A stretch of 64,000 nucleotides of DNA from Bacillota bacterium. Its GTDB lineage: Bacteria; Bacillota; Clostridia; Clostridiales; Clostridiaceae. The stretch spans positions 33,817 to 97,816 of the forward strand of contig JAJXWH010000018.1 in NCBI GenBank assembly GCA_021781745.1, written 5' to 3'. This document shows, piece after piece, positions 1-9,732 of the stretch. The translations under genes were made by a program, and so were the position numbers. The number at the start of each line of letters is the position of its first letter. The stretch's first letter is position 1. The notes beneath the pieces are model-generated. The model worked only from the letters and a program-made list of their open reading frames with translations, did not search any database and had not been told where the DNA came from.

Positions 1-141
1 CAACCCTAAAATTTAAAAAGAAAATCCCTCTCATAATTTTTCATTAAATCTAATTAATTGTAAATTTTAACTATTTTATACTTATCCCCTTATTTTTCCT
101 CAGATAATTTCGATAAAATAAATAAAGGGGGGTTTTTAATA

Positions 142-963
142 ATGAGAAGTATAACTATAAATTCAAATCGAAATAACTTATTTCAAAACATTAGCATTAA
201 TACAGCTAACGGCAATAATAAAAACAAAAATACTGTAAATGGTAATTCTAGTGTTACTAATAAACAAGATAAAAAAGAAAGTGCCTTGATGCAAAATCTT
301 CTAAAACAAAAACAGGAACTTAAGGAAGAAAAACAAGCATTAGCGACTAAAAAAATGGATGCAAAAGAAAAAAAAGTGAAAATGGATGAATTGAACAAAA
401 AAATAAAGGATATCGATGCTCAGATTCAACAGCTAAAGATTCAAGAAAAGCAAGAAGAACTTCAAAAGCAACAAGATGAAATTTCAAAGAAAAAAGCTGA
501 AGAAGAAACATCTAGTAAAAATACTAATGAAACAAAAGAGGACGTAATAATTTCTGCTAGTTTAGGGGAACTTATTAAGATTAATGGCTCACAAAAAACT
601 ATACATTTACTAAAGGATAGTAAAAATAGACAAAAAATAGAAGCTGAATATATCGAACCAAATGACATCCCAAACAGCTATGATAATAATCGTTTATCAC
701 AAATAAGTGCAAGTATAGCCAATATAGATATGACTATTTCTAAAAAGATTGGTGATTTAAATAAGAGTGCTGAGCGTATTCAAGCTAAAACAGAATTAGC
801 TCTTAAACAAATCAAGGATAACAAAGACAATGAAATAATTGCAGATCCAAACGACACCGATAATAATAAATTAGCTGAAGATTTAAAAGATAAAACTGAT
901 AGTAAATTAGCTACGGAATCTAATAATAATCCAGAGAATAATTCTAATGAAACTATAGTATAG
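142..963 (+). CDS. coiled-coil hypothetical protein, FlxA-like
   Basis: This 273-residue protein has no recognisable catalytic domain. Residues 1-45 are Asn/Ser/Thr-rich, about 50-125 are a highly charged Lys/Glu/Gln segment with heptad character that should form a long coiled coil, and about 175-225 form a second helical stretch. The tail is again Asn/Asp-rich. There is no signal peptide or membrane segment, so it is probably cytoplasmic. A run of G residues (126-132) lies about 9 nt before the ATG and acts as ribosome site. The overall look resembles FlxA-like proteins of unknown function; that resemblance is an impression from composition, not a motif match. It is convergent with the aminotransferase and shares its terminator. 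Confidence 0.7.
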   Translation: MRSITINSNRNNLFQNISINTANGNNKNKNTVNGNSSVTNKQDKKESALMQNLLKQKQELKEEKQALATKKMDAKEKKVKMDELNKKIKDIDAQIQQLKIQEKQEELQKQQDEISKKKAEEETSSKNTNETKEDVIISASLGELIKINGSQKTIHLLKDSKNRQKIEAEYIEPNDIPNSYDNNRLSQISASIANIDMTISKKIGDLNKSAERIQAKTELALKQIKDNKDNEIIADPNDTDNNKLAEDLKDKTDSKLATESNNNPENNSNETIV

Positions 964-1014
964 CTTTCTCGTAATAAAATCCTGTTAAAATACTATGCCA
1001 GATTCAAAAAAACT

Positions 1015-1042
1015 AACAGCCCTCCCTGTGGTATGGGCTGTT
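1015..1042. terminator. bidirectional intrinsic terminator
   Basis: An 8-bp perfect stem (AACAGCCC / GGGCTGTT) with a 12-nt loop sits between convergent genes. On the minus strand it is followed by a run of seven T, so it ends the aminotransferase transcript. On the plus strand the downstream T-rich stretch is weaker. Confidence 0.75.
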
Positions 1043-1059
1043 TATATTTATGAAACTAA

Positions 1060-2235
1060 TTATAATAATTCCTTAACTACTTTTACTGTTTCTCTTGCTA
1101 TATATTCCGCATCTTCCAATGATAGTGTTGTGTAAACCGGAAGTGTAATTTCATTCTCATATTGAGCATAAGCATTTGGGTAATCTTTAATGTCATATCC
1201 AAGGTTTTTATAAAGAGTCAGCATTGGAAGCGGTTTATAATGAACATTAGTTGCAATTCCCATTTCAGCTAGCTTTTGAATAACTGTATTTCTCTTTTGC
1301 TCATTGAATCCTTTAATTCTATAAAGATATAAATGGTATGATGTTTCAGTTCCATTATCATCTTTTGTGAATGGGATTACTGAAAAATCTTCTTTTGATA
1401 AGATATCATTATAAATTTTAAATATTTGTCTTCTTTTCTCCAACATACTATCATATCTCTTAAGTTGAACAATTCCAATGGCTGCACTAATATCTGTCAT
1501 ATTGCATTTAAGCCCATCATTGATAATATCATATTCCCAAGCTCCAGCTTTAAGCTTACTTAGTGCATCTTTTGATTGACCATGCATTGCTGTAAATCTC
1601 ATATATTGAAGTAGATTCTCATGTCCTCTAAAATTATTATCATTAAAGGTAACTGCTCCACCTTCAGCAGTAGTTAAATTCTTAACTGCATGGAATGAAA
1701 ATGAATGGAAATCACATTGAGACCCAACAGGTTCACCTTTATATTTTGCTCCAAAAGAGTGAGCAGAATCACAAGATATTATAATATCTTCTCTGCCTAG
1801 ATCTTTTAACACTTTTTTTAATGCGTCGTAGTCAAATGGTACACCTGCAATATCTACTGGCATAATTACCTTTGTCTTATCAGTAATCTTTTCTGCAACC
1901 TTTTCTATATCCATTTCAAAGGTATCTTTTTTAACATCAACATATACAGGTTTAGCTCCCCTATGTATACCAACACTTGAAGTTGCAGTATAAGTATAAG
2001 GAGTAGTTATAATTTCATCTCCTTCTTTTATATCAAATACCTTAAGCACTAACTCCATTGCAGCTGTTGCACTATTTAACGCCAATGCTTTATTTACTTT
2101 TAAATATTCTTCCATTCCTTCTTCAAATCTAGCAAGTTGTGGACCTGAAGTAATCCAGCCTGACCTAAGGACATTTGCAACTGCTTCTATTTCCTCTTCT
2201 GTTATATCAGGTGGTGAAAATGGTATCTTTCTCAT
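1060..2235 (-). CDS. DegT/DnrJ/EryC1/StrS family PLP aminotransferase
   Basis: A 391-residue PLP-dependent sugar-type aminotransferase of the DegT/DnrJ/EryC1/StrS family. Seen: an N-terminal entry typical of the family (FSPPDITEEEI, SGWITSGP), the cofactor-contacting segment D156-SAHSFGA, and the Schiff-base lysine K185 in HAVKNLTTAEGG. Such enzymes transaminate keto-sugars of nucleotide-linked substrates for surface glycans; the actual substrate cannot be read from sequence. An upstream in-frame TTG at 2244 lies 1 nt from the AGAGG ribosome site, so the ATG at 2235, with about 10 nt spacing, is the better start. No other sugar-nucleotide genes are adjacent, so it looks monocistronic. Confidence 0.88.
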   Translation of the reverse strand: MRKIPFSPPDITEEEIEAVANVLRSGWITSGPQLARFEEGMEEYLKVNKALALNSATAAMELVLKVFDIKEGDEIITTPYTYTATSSVGIHRGAKPVYVDVKKDTFEMDIEKVAEKITDKTKVIMPVDIAGVPFDYDALKKVLKDLGREDIIISCDSAHSFGAKYKGEPVGSQCDFHSFSFHAVKNLTTAEGGAVTFNDNNFRGHENLLQYMRFTAMHGQSKDALSKLKAGAWEYDIINDGLKCNMTDISAAIGIVQLKRYDSMLEKRRQIFKIYNDILSKEDFSVIPFTKDDNGTETSYHLYLYRIKGFNEQKRNTVIQKLAEMGIATNVHYKPLPMLTLYKNLGYDIKDYPNAYAQYENEITLPVYTTLSLEDAEYIARETVKVVKELL

Positions 2236-2389
2236 ACAATTCAATCCTCTCTCAATTTAGATAAAAATTTTATATGTTCCCACACGTAAATAATATTGTT
2301 CAGGAATTCTATAAATCAATTATAAACTCATACCTTAGGTTAGAGTCAAGATAAAAATAATTTATATTTATTAATATACCACGACAAAA

Positions 2390-2438
2390 AGAAAGGCTAA
2401 CCATTGTAGTCTGTTACTATAGAATAATTAGTCTTTCT
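2390..2438 (-). terminator. intrinsic terminator of rnj
   Basis: Arms AGAAAGGCTAA and TTAGTCTTTCT pair over 11 positions with one mismatch around a ~27-nt loop. On the minus strand the hairpin is followed by CTTTCTTTTTG. It lies just after the RNase J stop codon. Confidence 0.6.
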
Positions 2439-2474
2439 GGTATAATATATTTTAAATTTATAACTGCTTACTTT

Positions 2475-4184
2475 TCATATTTCAACTATTACTGGTAAAA
2501 TCATAGGTTTTCTTTTCATCTTCATGTAAACAAAATTATCTACTTCTCGTCTTATGCCATTTTTTATTTCAGCCCATGAAGTAATATTCTTATCTAAACA
2601 ATTTTCTACTACATTTGTTACTATGTTTCTAACTTCATCAATTAATTCTTCAGAATTCCTCACATATACAAAACCTCTTGAAACTATATCAGGTCCTGAT
2701 ATTATAATTCTGTTTCTCTTATCTATTGCTATAACTACTGTTATTATACCATTTTCCGCCAAATTCTTTCTGTCCCTAAGGACCATATTACCTATATCAC
2801 CTACGCCCATACCATCAACGAGTACTCTACCAAATGGTACTTTTCCAGTTACTTTTCCATTATTTCTTGTTATTTCAAGAATATCTCCATTTTCTAAAAT
2901 AAAAGTATTATTTTTATCCAATCCCATGCTTTGTGCAATTTTAGCATGTGTTGCTAAATGCTTATATTCGCCATGAACAGGTATAAAGAATTTAGGTTTT
3001 AGCAAAGTCTGAATTAATCTTAATTCTTGCTCACAAGCATGACCTGATACATGTATATCTTCTATTGCTTTATATATTACATTTGCCCCTTTCTCTATTA
3101 AATCATTCACAATATTTGATACCGCCTTTTCATTCCCAGGAATTGGAGTTGCCGATATTATTACCATATCATCTTCTTGTATTTGAATATGTTTATGGGT
3201 TGCTGCAGCAATTCTTGTAAGTGCTGCCATCGATTCTCCTTGGCTTCCTGTTGTAACTATAGTAAGCTTATCATTAGGATAATTTTTTATTTCATCTAAG
3301 CCTATTATCATATCCTCTGGAATAAATAAATATCCAAGTGACATAGCAACTTCTGAGATATTTTCCATACCTCTGCCGCTAAAAGCTATTTTTCTTCCAT
3401 ATTTCATAGCACTATTACTTATCTGCTGCAACCTATGAACATTTGAAGCAAAAGTTGAAACTATAATTCTACCTGTTGCTTTACTGAATAAATTATCAAA
3501 AGTCTCACCTACTGTTTTTTCAGACATTGTATACCCCTTGTGAAGAGCATTTGTACTATCAGCCATCAATAGTAATACGCCTTTTTTTCCTAACTGGGCA
3601 TATCTTTGCAAATCCATAACTTTATCGTCAATAGGTGTAAAATCTACCTTAAAGTCACCACTATGAACAATTATTCCCACAGGTGTGTGTAGTGCAATTG
3701 AGCAGCTATCAGGTATACTATGATTATTTCTAATATATTCAACTTTAATTTGTTCCAATTTGATTAATTCACCTGGCTCAACAATATTTAATGTACAATC
3801 ATGAAGCATTGAATGCTCTTTTAATTTGCCTTCAATTAACCCAAGAGAGAGCTTTGTTCCATAGACTGGAATATTTATTTGTTTTAATATGTAAGGTAAT
3901 CCACCTATATGATCTTCGTGGCCATGAGTGATAAAAATACCTTTAACCTTATCTTTGTTCTTAATTAAGTATGTTACATCAGGAATTACAATATCAATTC
4001 CATATAAATCTTCATCAGGGAATGCTAATCCACAATCTATAACAATTATTTCATCATCATATTCAAAAGCTGTCATATTCTTTCCTATTTCTCCGAGTCC
4101 ACCTAATGGAATTATTTTTATCGGAGTTGCTTTTGATTTTCCTTTTTTGTTAGTTATAGGTTTATCAAGTTCATTATTATCCAT
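2475..4184 (-). CDS. rnj: ribonuclease J
   Basis: Ribonuclease J, a metallo-beta-lactamase/beta-CASP ribonuclease with endo- and 5'-3' exonuclease activity in mRNA decay and rRNA maturation of Firmicutes. Seen: the zinc motif H87-G-H89-E-D91-H92, the N-terminal segment IIPLGGLGEIGKN, the beta-CASP region with TTGSQGE, the later PVHGEYKHL histidine motif, and a C-terminal dimerisation domain ending near residue 569. Length (569) is normal. A GGGGTG ribosome site precedes the ATG. The N-terminal ~20 residues are Lys/Asn-rich and likely disordered. It is flanked by two terminators, so it forms its own transcription unit. Confidence 0.96.
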   Translation of the reverse strand: MDNNELDKPITNKKGKSKATPIKIIPLGGLGEIGKNMTAFEYDDEIIVIDCGLAFPDEDLYGIDIVIPDVTYLIKNKDKVKGIFITHGHEDHIGGLPYILKQINIPVYGTKLSLGLIEGKLKEHSMLHDCTLNIVEPGELIKLEQIKVEYIRNNHSIPDSCSIALHTPVGIIVHSGDFKVDFTPIDDKVMDLQRYAQLGKKGVLLLMADSTNALHKGYTMSEKTVGETFDNLFSKATGRIIVSTFASNVHRLQQISNSAMKYGRKIAFSGRGMENISEVAMSLGYLFIPEDMIIGLDEIKNYPNDKLTIVTTGSQGESMAALTRIAAATHKHIQIQEDDMVIISATPIPGNEKAVSNIVNDLIEKGANVIYKAIEDIHVSGHACEQELRLIQTLLKPKFFIPVHGEYKHLATHAKIAQSMGLDKNNTFILENGDILEITRNNGKVTGKVPFGRVLVDGMGVGDIGNMVLRDRKNLAENGIITVVIAIDKRNRIIISGPDIVSRGFVYVRNSEELIDEVRNIVTNVVENCLDKNITSWAEIKNGIRREVDNFVYMKMKRKPMILPVIVEI

Positions 4185-4280
4185 TTTTTCACCCCTTAAT
4201 TTTATTATCTTACCTTAAATTAATTATTTGCAAATAACCTTAAATATATAAGTGATAATTTAAAAATTATATAAATTTAA

Positions 4281-4320
4281 AAAGCAGTATTATAATAATT
4301 AAAACTTATAATACTGCTTT
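4281..4320 (-). terminator. intrinsic terminator after DUF4931 gene
   Basis: A perfect 15-bp stem (AAAGCAGTATTATAA with its complement) and a 10-nt loop, followed on the minus strand by TTTAAATTT. It ends the pullulanase/DUF4931 transcript. Confidence 0.75.
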
Positions 4321-4351
4321 ATTATTAATGCAACGTTATTAAATTAATTCA

Positions 4352-5122
4352 TTATTGAAAATATATAGACTTTAACTTTTCTACTATTTCTTTCTCGCTG
4401 CTGGATATTTGCTTTATTCCATAACCTAGTAGCAGTGGTGAACTTGTGAATCTTGGCATAACTTTGCATATTATCTTTCCCTTAAGATGGTAAAAGAATA
4501 TATTAAAACTATCACATTTTACAAAATAATTATTTAAAAGATAATGAACAACTTTTCTTAAGTTAAATGAAAGCTCATTTAACGCATATAAATCATCATT
4601 TATTATTATATTAAACTCTGTAAATCCACTAAATGGCCTATGAGATAAATTTACTAAGCAATTATCACTTCTATGAACCTCTATTCCTTCGAAATACTCA
4701 TCTTTTATTCTTGGTTTATAGTCTATATCATTAAGCCCTACAATTTGCATATGAGGGTGTTTTAAACTTCCTCCAGATCTTGGTCCATGATTTTTATAAA
4801 ATATAACTGATTTGTATTCTCCACTTTCTTCTATTCTAAGCCAGTGTTTAACTCCAAATCTTATTAGATCCTCCATATATTCTACTGAATACTGACCCAT
4901 ATCAGTTTCACAAGTGTAGGTCTCTATAATAACCAGTTGATAAGTATCTTTTATTGTTGGATATTTATTTTTGAGTAATACAAATGGACCTTTTTCATCA
5001 ATAATATCAGTAAGATTGTCTCTATTACAAAACGGACATTCTTTCATATTTATTTTTTGAAATTCGTTAGGCTTATCCTTATTTATATCATTTAAAAATA
5101 TTAAATACTTTTCTTCTTCCAT
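4352..5122 (-). CDS. DUF4931 / GalT-like HIT-superfamily protein
   Basis: A 256-residue protein resembling galactose-1-phosphate uridylyltransferases and the DUF4931 family. Seen: an N-terminal zinc-binding-like CPFCNRDN, and a HIT-type active-site segment GGSLKHPHMQIVGL in which His-Pro-His-x-Gln is the nucleotidyl-transfer triad. It is shorter than classical GalT (~340-500 aa) and shows only one clear HIT-like motif, so uridylyltransferase activity on galactose is unproven. It starts 28 nt after the pullulanase stop, so the two are probably cotranscribed, which hints at a sugar-phosphate or glycogen role (inference). Confidence 0.8.
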   Translation of the reverse strand: MEEEKYLIFLNDINKDKPNEFQKINMKECPFCNRDNLTDIIDEKGPFVLLKNKYPTIKDTYQLVIIETYTCETDMGQYSVEYMEDLIRFGVKHWLRIEESGEYKSVIFYKNHGPRSGGSLKHPHMQIVGLNDIDYKPRIKDEYFEGIEVHRSDNCLVNLSHRPFSGFTEFNIIINDDLYALNELSFNLRKVVHYLLNNYFVKCDSFNIFFYHLKGKIICKVMPRFTSSPLLLGYGIKQISSSEKEIVEKLKSIYFQ

Positions 5123-5150
5123 TTATATCACCAAAAACCTTCCATCAAAA

Positions 5151-7124
5151 TCATTTTTTAATTAAAACATATGCACATTTTGAAGGAACAGTTACATTAT
5201 TACCCGCTATAGCATAAATTTCTTCTACTCCAGCTCTTTCTTTATTAACAAGAACACTCCATCCACATTCTTTTAAATCTACGAATGCCTCTTCATCATT
5301 TGGATTAAATATTACAACTATAGTATTACATAAATTTTTACCACTGTTATCTTCAATTTTATATGCAACGATATTTTCCTTGTAAAAGTCTTCCCCATAT
5401 TCAAGAAAAGTTAAGTTTTTTCTGATTTCTTCACTTGAATTCATTCTAAAAGCTTTATATTTTTTCCTTAATTTAATCAATCCCTTGTAATAATTAACGA
5501 TATCTTCATATTCATAAACTCTATTCCAATCTAAGCTGTTTACACTATCAGGGGAATTGTAACTATCATGATTAAAACTACCATCTTGATTTTTCTTAGA
5601 TCGTAAAAATTCTTCTCCTGCTTGAAAAAACGGTATACCTTGAGAAGTTAACACTATAGCTGCAGCTAACTTATTCATATTCTTACGCTTCTGCAGCGAA
5701 GAATCTTTATTAGTCATGTGTAATTTATCCCACAATGTATAATTATCATGAGCTGAGATGTAATTTATACATTGGTAAGGTTCATTTGCCCATGCCCAAT
5801 GTGAATATATAACCTTATCATAATTAAGTCCTTTTTGACCTGTAGCTCCAACTATACAAAATTTAATACTTTCCTCAAGTCCTGTCCTTCCATTTACATA
5901 TCCTCTTTCATTAATATTAAATACATGACCTTTGACTGAATCTCTAGTATCATCGCTAAACGCTGCTATTTGCATTTTCTCAAATTTTACCAGGTTTTGT
6001 TTTACTGCTGAATCTTCTCCTCTAAGAGGTGTCCATCCCCCGGTCCATCCTTCACCATACATAAGTATAGACGGATCTATTTTATCTAACTCTGTCCTAA
6101 TTTGTTTAAGAGTTTCAATATCATGAAGTCCCATTAAATCAAACCTAAATCCATCTATATGGTATTCTTTTGCCCAGTAGACCACTGAGTCAACTATAAG
6201 CTTTCGCACCATATATCTTTCTGACGCTAATTCATTTCCACATCCTGAACCATTTGTAAAATTTCCATTTGAATCTTGTCTATAATAATATCCAGGTACT
6301 GCCAAGTTTAAGTTAGAATCAAAACTTCTATAGGTATGATTATAAACCATATCCATTACAACCCTTAAACCGGCTTTATGAAGACATCTGACCATTTCCT
6401 TAAATTCATTAACTCTTTTTTCTCCACTATAAGGATTCGTAGAATAAGAACCCTCTGGGGCAAAATAATTTTTAGGATCATACCCCCAATTATATTGTGG
6501 CACATCCAGTTTAGTTTCGTCAACAGTTTCATAATCAAATGCTGGAAGCAAATGAACGTGTGTCACTCCTAGTTCCCTAAGGTAATCAATTCCAGTCTTT
6601 GTGTATCTTCCTGGAATAGTAGTTCCATGTTCACAAAAGGCAACAAATTTTCCTTTTCTCTCGAGCCTTATTCCAGAGTTTTCATTTATAGAAAAATCCC
6701 TTACATGAAGCTCATAAATTATTGATCCAGCTGCACTGCTTAACTCTGGCTTTTCATCTTTGCTAAAATCTAGAGGATCTGTCTCCTTTAAGTCTACCAC
6801 CATTCCCCTATTTCCATTAACACCTAAAGCTTTTGCATAAGGGTCTGTTACTTCTCTTTCATTTCCACTGTTAGTGACCAAATAATTATAAAACTCACTT
6901 TTTAAATCTTTCTTAACTTCAATATTCCAAGTTCCTTGAACTCCTCTGTTCATATCTAGTATTTCTACTGGGGCATTTGTGTAGTTCCTGCCGTCTTTTC
7001 CGAATAAAGCTAATCGAACATTATTTGCATTTGGAGCCCATAATACAAACTTTGTACTTTCTTTGGAATATTCTACTCCTAATTTTCCTATGTAATTATT
7101 ATAATCATTATCTAATAAATTCAT
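5151..7124 (-). CDS. pulA: type I pullulanase
   Basis: Type I pullulanase, a GH13 alpha-1,6 debranching enzyme for glycogen or limit dextrins. Seen: an N-terminal CBM48-like domain (about residues 10-110), the hallmark YNWGYDP at 211-217, catalytic nucleophile D329 in DGFRFDL, acid/base E358 in YGEGW, transition-state D460 in SAHDNYTLWD, and a C-terminal beta domain. No signal peptide is present, so it is cytoplasmic and more likely acts on glycogen or imported oligosaccharides than on external starch. Length 657 is normal for the cytoplasmic form. An AAAGGGG ribosome site precedes the ATG. The GH13 gene upstream probably works with it. Confidence 0.95.
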   Translation of the reverse strand: MNLLDNDYNNYIGKLGVEYSKESTKFVLWAPNANNVRLALFGKDGRNYTNAPVEILDMNRGVQGTWNIEVKKDLKSEFYNYLVTNSGNEREVTDPYAKALGVNGNRGMVVDLKETDPLDFSKDEKPELSSAAGSIIYELHVRDFSINENSGIRLERKGKFVAFCEHGTTIPGRYTKTGIDYLRELGVTHVHLLPAFDYETVDETKLDVPQYNWGYDPKNYFAPEGSYSTNPYSGEKRVNEFKEMVRCLHKAGLRVVMDMVYNHTYRSFDSNLNLAVPGYYYRQDSNGNFTNGSGCGNELASERYMVRKLIVDSVVYWAKEYHIDGFRFDLMGLHDIETLKQIRTELDKIDPSILMYGEGWTGGWTPLRGEDSAVKQNLVKFEKMQIAAFSDDTRDSVKGHVFNINERGYVNGRTGLEESIKFCIVGATGQKGLNYDKVIYSHWAWANEPYQCINYISAHDNYTLWDKLHMTNKDSSLQKRKNMNKLAAAIVLTSQGIPFFQAGEEFLRSKKNQDGSFNHDSYNSPDSVNSLDWNRVYEYEDIVNYYKGLIKLRKKYKAFRMNSSEEIRKNLTFLEYGEDFYKENIVAYKIEDNSGKNLCNTIVVIFNPNDEEAFVDLKECGWSVLVNKERAGVEEIYAIAGNNVTVPSKCAYVLIKK

Positions 7125-7203
7125 TATATTATTACCCCTTTGTTAGTTTTATTAAACATTTATTTTAAGCATCTAAAAAGTTTCACTTTATGTCAGACAA
7201 GGT

Positions 7204-7244
7204 GGTTAGTTCTACTCATAGTGGTTCTATTAGCAGAACCAACC
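7204..7244. repeat. nested inverted repeat between pulA and GH13 gene
   Basis: GGTTAGTTCT (7204-7213) pairs with AGAACCAACC (7235-7244) with one mismatch. The right arm can instead pair with GGTTCT at 7223-7228, so two mutually exclusive hairpins are possible. No T-run follows. The rest of 7125-7327 shows nothing else. Confidence 0.4.
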
Positions 7245-7327
7245 AACACAATATACCTAAAATAAATAAACTTGCAGTCTATTGTTTTCTAATTATGCCT
7301 TATTATTAAAACACTTGAAAAACTTTT

Positions 7328-8677
7328 TTACTTATCTTTCTTAAATTCCATAATTATCTTTGATGAAAATGCTGGAATTAATATATTAACTTTTCCACCT
7401 TGAATTATAGTATTGTTTTCATCTAATAAATCAATACCTTCTTCAAAAGGTAATTCAAAGTCTAAAGTACTTTCTTTATCACTTAAATTAAAAAGCACAT
7501 ATGCCTTATCATTTTCACTTGCCCTAATAAACACAAATTGTTCATTTTTAACAACTACTTGTGCATAGCTTCCATACTTTAAAGCCTCACTTTGACTTCT
7601 AATCTTTCCTAATTTTTTAAGCAATTCGAATAATTTATCATTTGCCTCATCAATTTTACCTAGCTCCAATTCTGGTCTCAATGGTAAGTCAGTATCCTTG
7701 CCCTTTACACCTTTAATACCATATTCGCTACCATAATATACACTTGGTATCCCTGGCATAGTATATAATAATGTATAAACATTATATATATATTCCGGAC
7801 TTTTCAAAGTACTAGCCAATCTATTAACATCATGATTGTCTGCAAAATTATACAAACATAAATTTTTATATATTCCACCTGCTCCAAATAATCTATTTAA
7901 TGAATACGCAATTTCAAAATAATTCTTATCATTATGGCTTGAGTAGTTTCCTTTATAACATTCGTAATTTGTTACAGAATCCAGGCTCTCTGGATTTGCC
8001 CATCTGTTATAGTCCCCATGAATAACTTCACCCATAAGCCAAAAATCACTTTTTTTAGATTCCGTAAATTTCTTTAAAACTTTAAAGAATCCAAAGTCTA
8101 TGCTATCTGCCGCATCCAGCCTTAAACCATCTATATCAAATTCATCTATCCATAAACCTATAGCCTGGAATAAATGATCCAAAACTTCCTGATTATTTAA
8201 GTTTAATTTAACTAAATCATAGCATCCATTCCAACTTTGATAATTGAATTCATCTCCCATTGGGCTCCTGCTGTCAAAGTTTAAATTTGCAAACCAACCA
8301 CAATACTTAGAATTCCTACCGTTAACTTGAACATCTTTAAATGCCCAAAACTCTCTTCCTACATGGTTAAATACTCCATCTAATACTATTTTGATGTTAT
8401 TTTCATGAAGCTTTTTGCACAATTCTTTAAAATCTTCATTAGTACCAAGCCTTTTATCAATTGTATTATAATCCTTTGTATCATACCCATGATAACTTGA
8501 CTCAAATACTGGTGCAAAATAAACTGCATTTATGCTCATTTCTTTTAAGTGCGGTATCCATTCCTCTATCTTAGCTAATCTGTTTTCTTCATTATACACT
8601 CTACCCGGCTCCAATACTCCACAAAATCCAAGTGTATAGAACTGATAAAATATACTTTCTCTAATCCATGAATTCAT
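7328..8677 (-). CDS. GH13 alpha-amylase family enzyme
   Basis: A 449-residue glycoside hydrolase family 13 enzyme related to alpha-amylases, neopullulanases and cyclomaltodextrinases. Seen: region I GVFNHVG (residues 101-107), nucleophile D188 in DGLRLDAA, acid/base E217 in LMGEVIHGD, and D283 in FADNHDVNR. It has no N-terminal CBM34 domain and no signal peptide, so it is cytoplasmic. A GTG at 8737 could add 20 residues, but the ATG at 8677 follows AGGGGATGAGGTT and begins MNSWIRESIFYQ, which fits the start of the catalytic barrel. It lies 203 nt upstream of pulA and probably degrades maltodextrin or glycogen with it. Confidence 0.88.
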   Translation of the reverse strand: MNSWIRESIFYQFYTLGFCGVLEPGRVYNEENRLAKIEEWIPHLKEMSINAVYFAPVFESSYHGYDTKDYNTIDKRLGTNEDFKELCKKLHENNIKIVLDGVFNHVGREFWAFKDVQVNGRNSKYCGWFANLNFDSRSPMGDEFNYQSWNGCYDLVKLNLNNQEVLDHLFQAIGLWIDEFDIDGLRLDAADSIDFGFFKVLKKFTESKKSDFWLMGEVIHGDYNRWANPESLDSVTNYECYKGNYSSHNDKNYFEIAYSLNRLFGAGGIYKNLCLYNFADNHDVNRLASTLKSPEYIYNVYTLLYTMPGIPSVYYGSEYGIKGVKGKDTDLPLRPELELGKIDEANDKLFELLKKLGKIRSQSEALKYGSYAQVVVKNEQFVFIRASENDKAYVLFNLSDKESTLDFELPFEEGIDLLDENNTIIQGGKVNILIPAFSSKIIMEFKKDK

Positions 8678-9138
8678 AACCTCATCCCCTTCTGTTATAT
8701 ACGCTTTATACCACTCTTTATTAAAAACATTTGACACATGGTATTTCTAATTAGAAATGAACATTTAAATATATTATCTTATAATTAATTTATGCATAAT
8801 TCATTTTTCAGATCATTTTAAATAATCTATTCTTTTATAAATATGTACTATTTTTCAGTAATCTTATTTTAAAAAGGATTTATTAATAAAAACTAAAATT
8901 TAACTTATTTTTAGAAATTGACCATGCGTACTTTATAATTATATAAAAGTTTCACATAATTTTAAATACAAATTCTTATTTTATATCCTTTTTATTACAA
9001 GAATACGTTTACTAACCCAAATTTAACTTAATCTGATTTATAAAAATAAATATTAAATATTTTAACATAAAAAATAATATTTTTCTTATTTTTGTTGCAT
9101 AATACATATTGAAATTAAATTTCTACGGAGGTATAAAC
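8678..9138. other. AT-rich divergent intergenic region
   Basis: About 460 nt between the divergent GH13 and secreted-protein genes. It must contain both promoters, but no -35/-10 pair is convincing enough to call. I see no RNA gene, repeat or small ORF with a ribosome site. Confidence 0.4.
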
Positions 9139-9621
9139 ATGAATAGAAAAACTATAAAATATTTATTATCTTCATTTGTGTTATTAAATTGCTTAATAAC
9201 TATTTCTACCCCAGCTATAGCATCCAGCATTTCTTTTTCTAATAATGCTTCAGAATCTTCAATCTCTTATACACATAAAGATAAGGATGATAAGCATGGA
9301 GGCTTAAATATATTTAGTGAAGAAAATTATAAATATCTTTCTCATGAACAAAAAAAAGAATTGTTAGAATTAAAAAAATGTAAGGAAAAAGGTGAAGCCT
9401 TTACTGAAGATCAGCAAAAATCTTTACATTCTCTTATAGAATGTGTTGTAAAAGGCAGATTGGGAGATAAGAATTATGCTGACTTTAAATGTTTAATGGA
9501 TAAAATAAGGTCAAATGAAAAATTAACAGATGAAGAAGATAAAAGATTAAAAGAATACAGAGATATAATTTCTGGTTCTAAACCAACAGCTGCAGATATA
9601 CTTAATCAATTTCTAAGATAA
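9139..9621 (+). CDS. small secreted protein of unknown function
   Basis: A 160-residue protein with a clear Sec signal peptide (MNRKTIKYLL, hydrophobic core, TPAIASS cleavage region near residue 30). The mature part is charged and helical, with a Lys/Asp/His-rich stretch (HKDKDDKHGG) that might bind metal, and two cysteines. I recognise no family. A TTG at 9109 opens the frame earlier, but that codon run contains the ribosome site GGAGG (9126-9130), so the ATG at 9139 is the start. It is one of few plus-strand genes here and is followed by a strong hairpin. Confidence 0.75.
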   Translation: MNRKTIKYLLSSFVLLNCLITISTPAIASSISFSNNASESSISYTHKDKDDKHGGLNIFSEENYKYLSHEQKKELLELKKCKEKGEAFTEDQQKSLHSLIECVVKGRLGDKNYADFKCLMDKIRSNEKLTDEEDKRLKEYRDIISGSKPTAADILNQFLR

Positions 9622-9641
9622 TTATGATATACTTGTCATAT

Positions 9642-9681
9642 AGAAAGAACAGAATTTTTTTTTTCAGATTCTGTTCTTTCT
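9642..9681. terminator. bidirectional hairpin between convergent genes
   Basis: A perfect 14-bp inverted repeat (AGAAAGAACAGAAT and its complement) with a 12-nt loop consisting mainly of T. The right arm is itself T-rich. It lies between convergent genes and could terminate either one, although the poly-T lies in the loop instead of after the stem. Confidence 0.6.
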
Positions 9682-9732
9682 TAGTTAATGTTGGTAATAT
9701 GGAAAGGACTTCTAAACTTAATTAATTTTATT

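Noticed and set aside
84..116. Possible SigD (flagellar-type) promoter before the coiled-coil gene, suggested by TTCGATAA
   Set aside because: No matching -35 (TAAA) at about 15 nt spacing; too weak to call.
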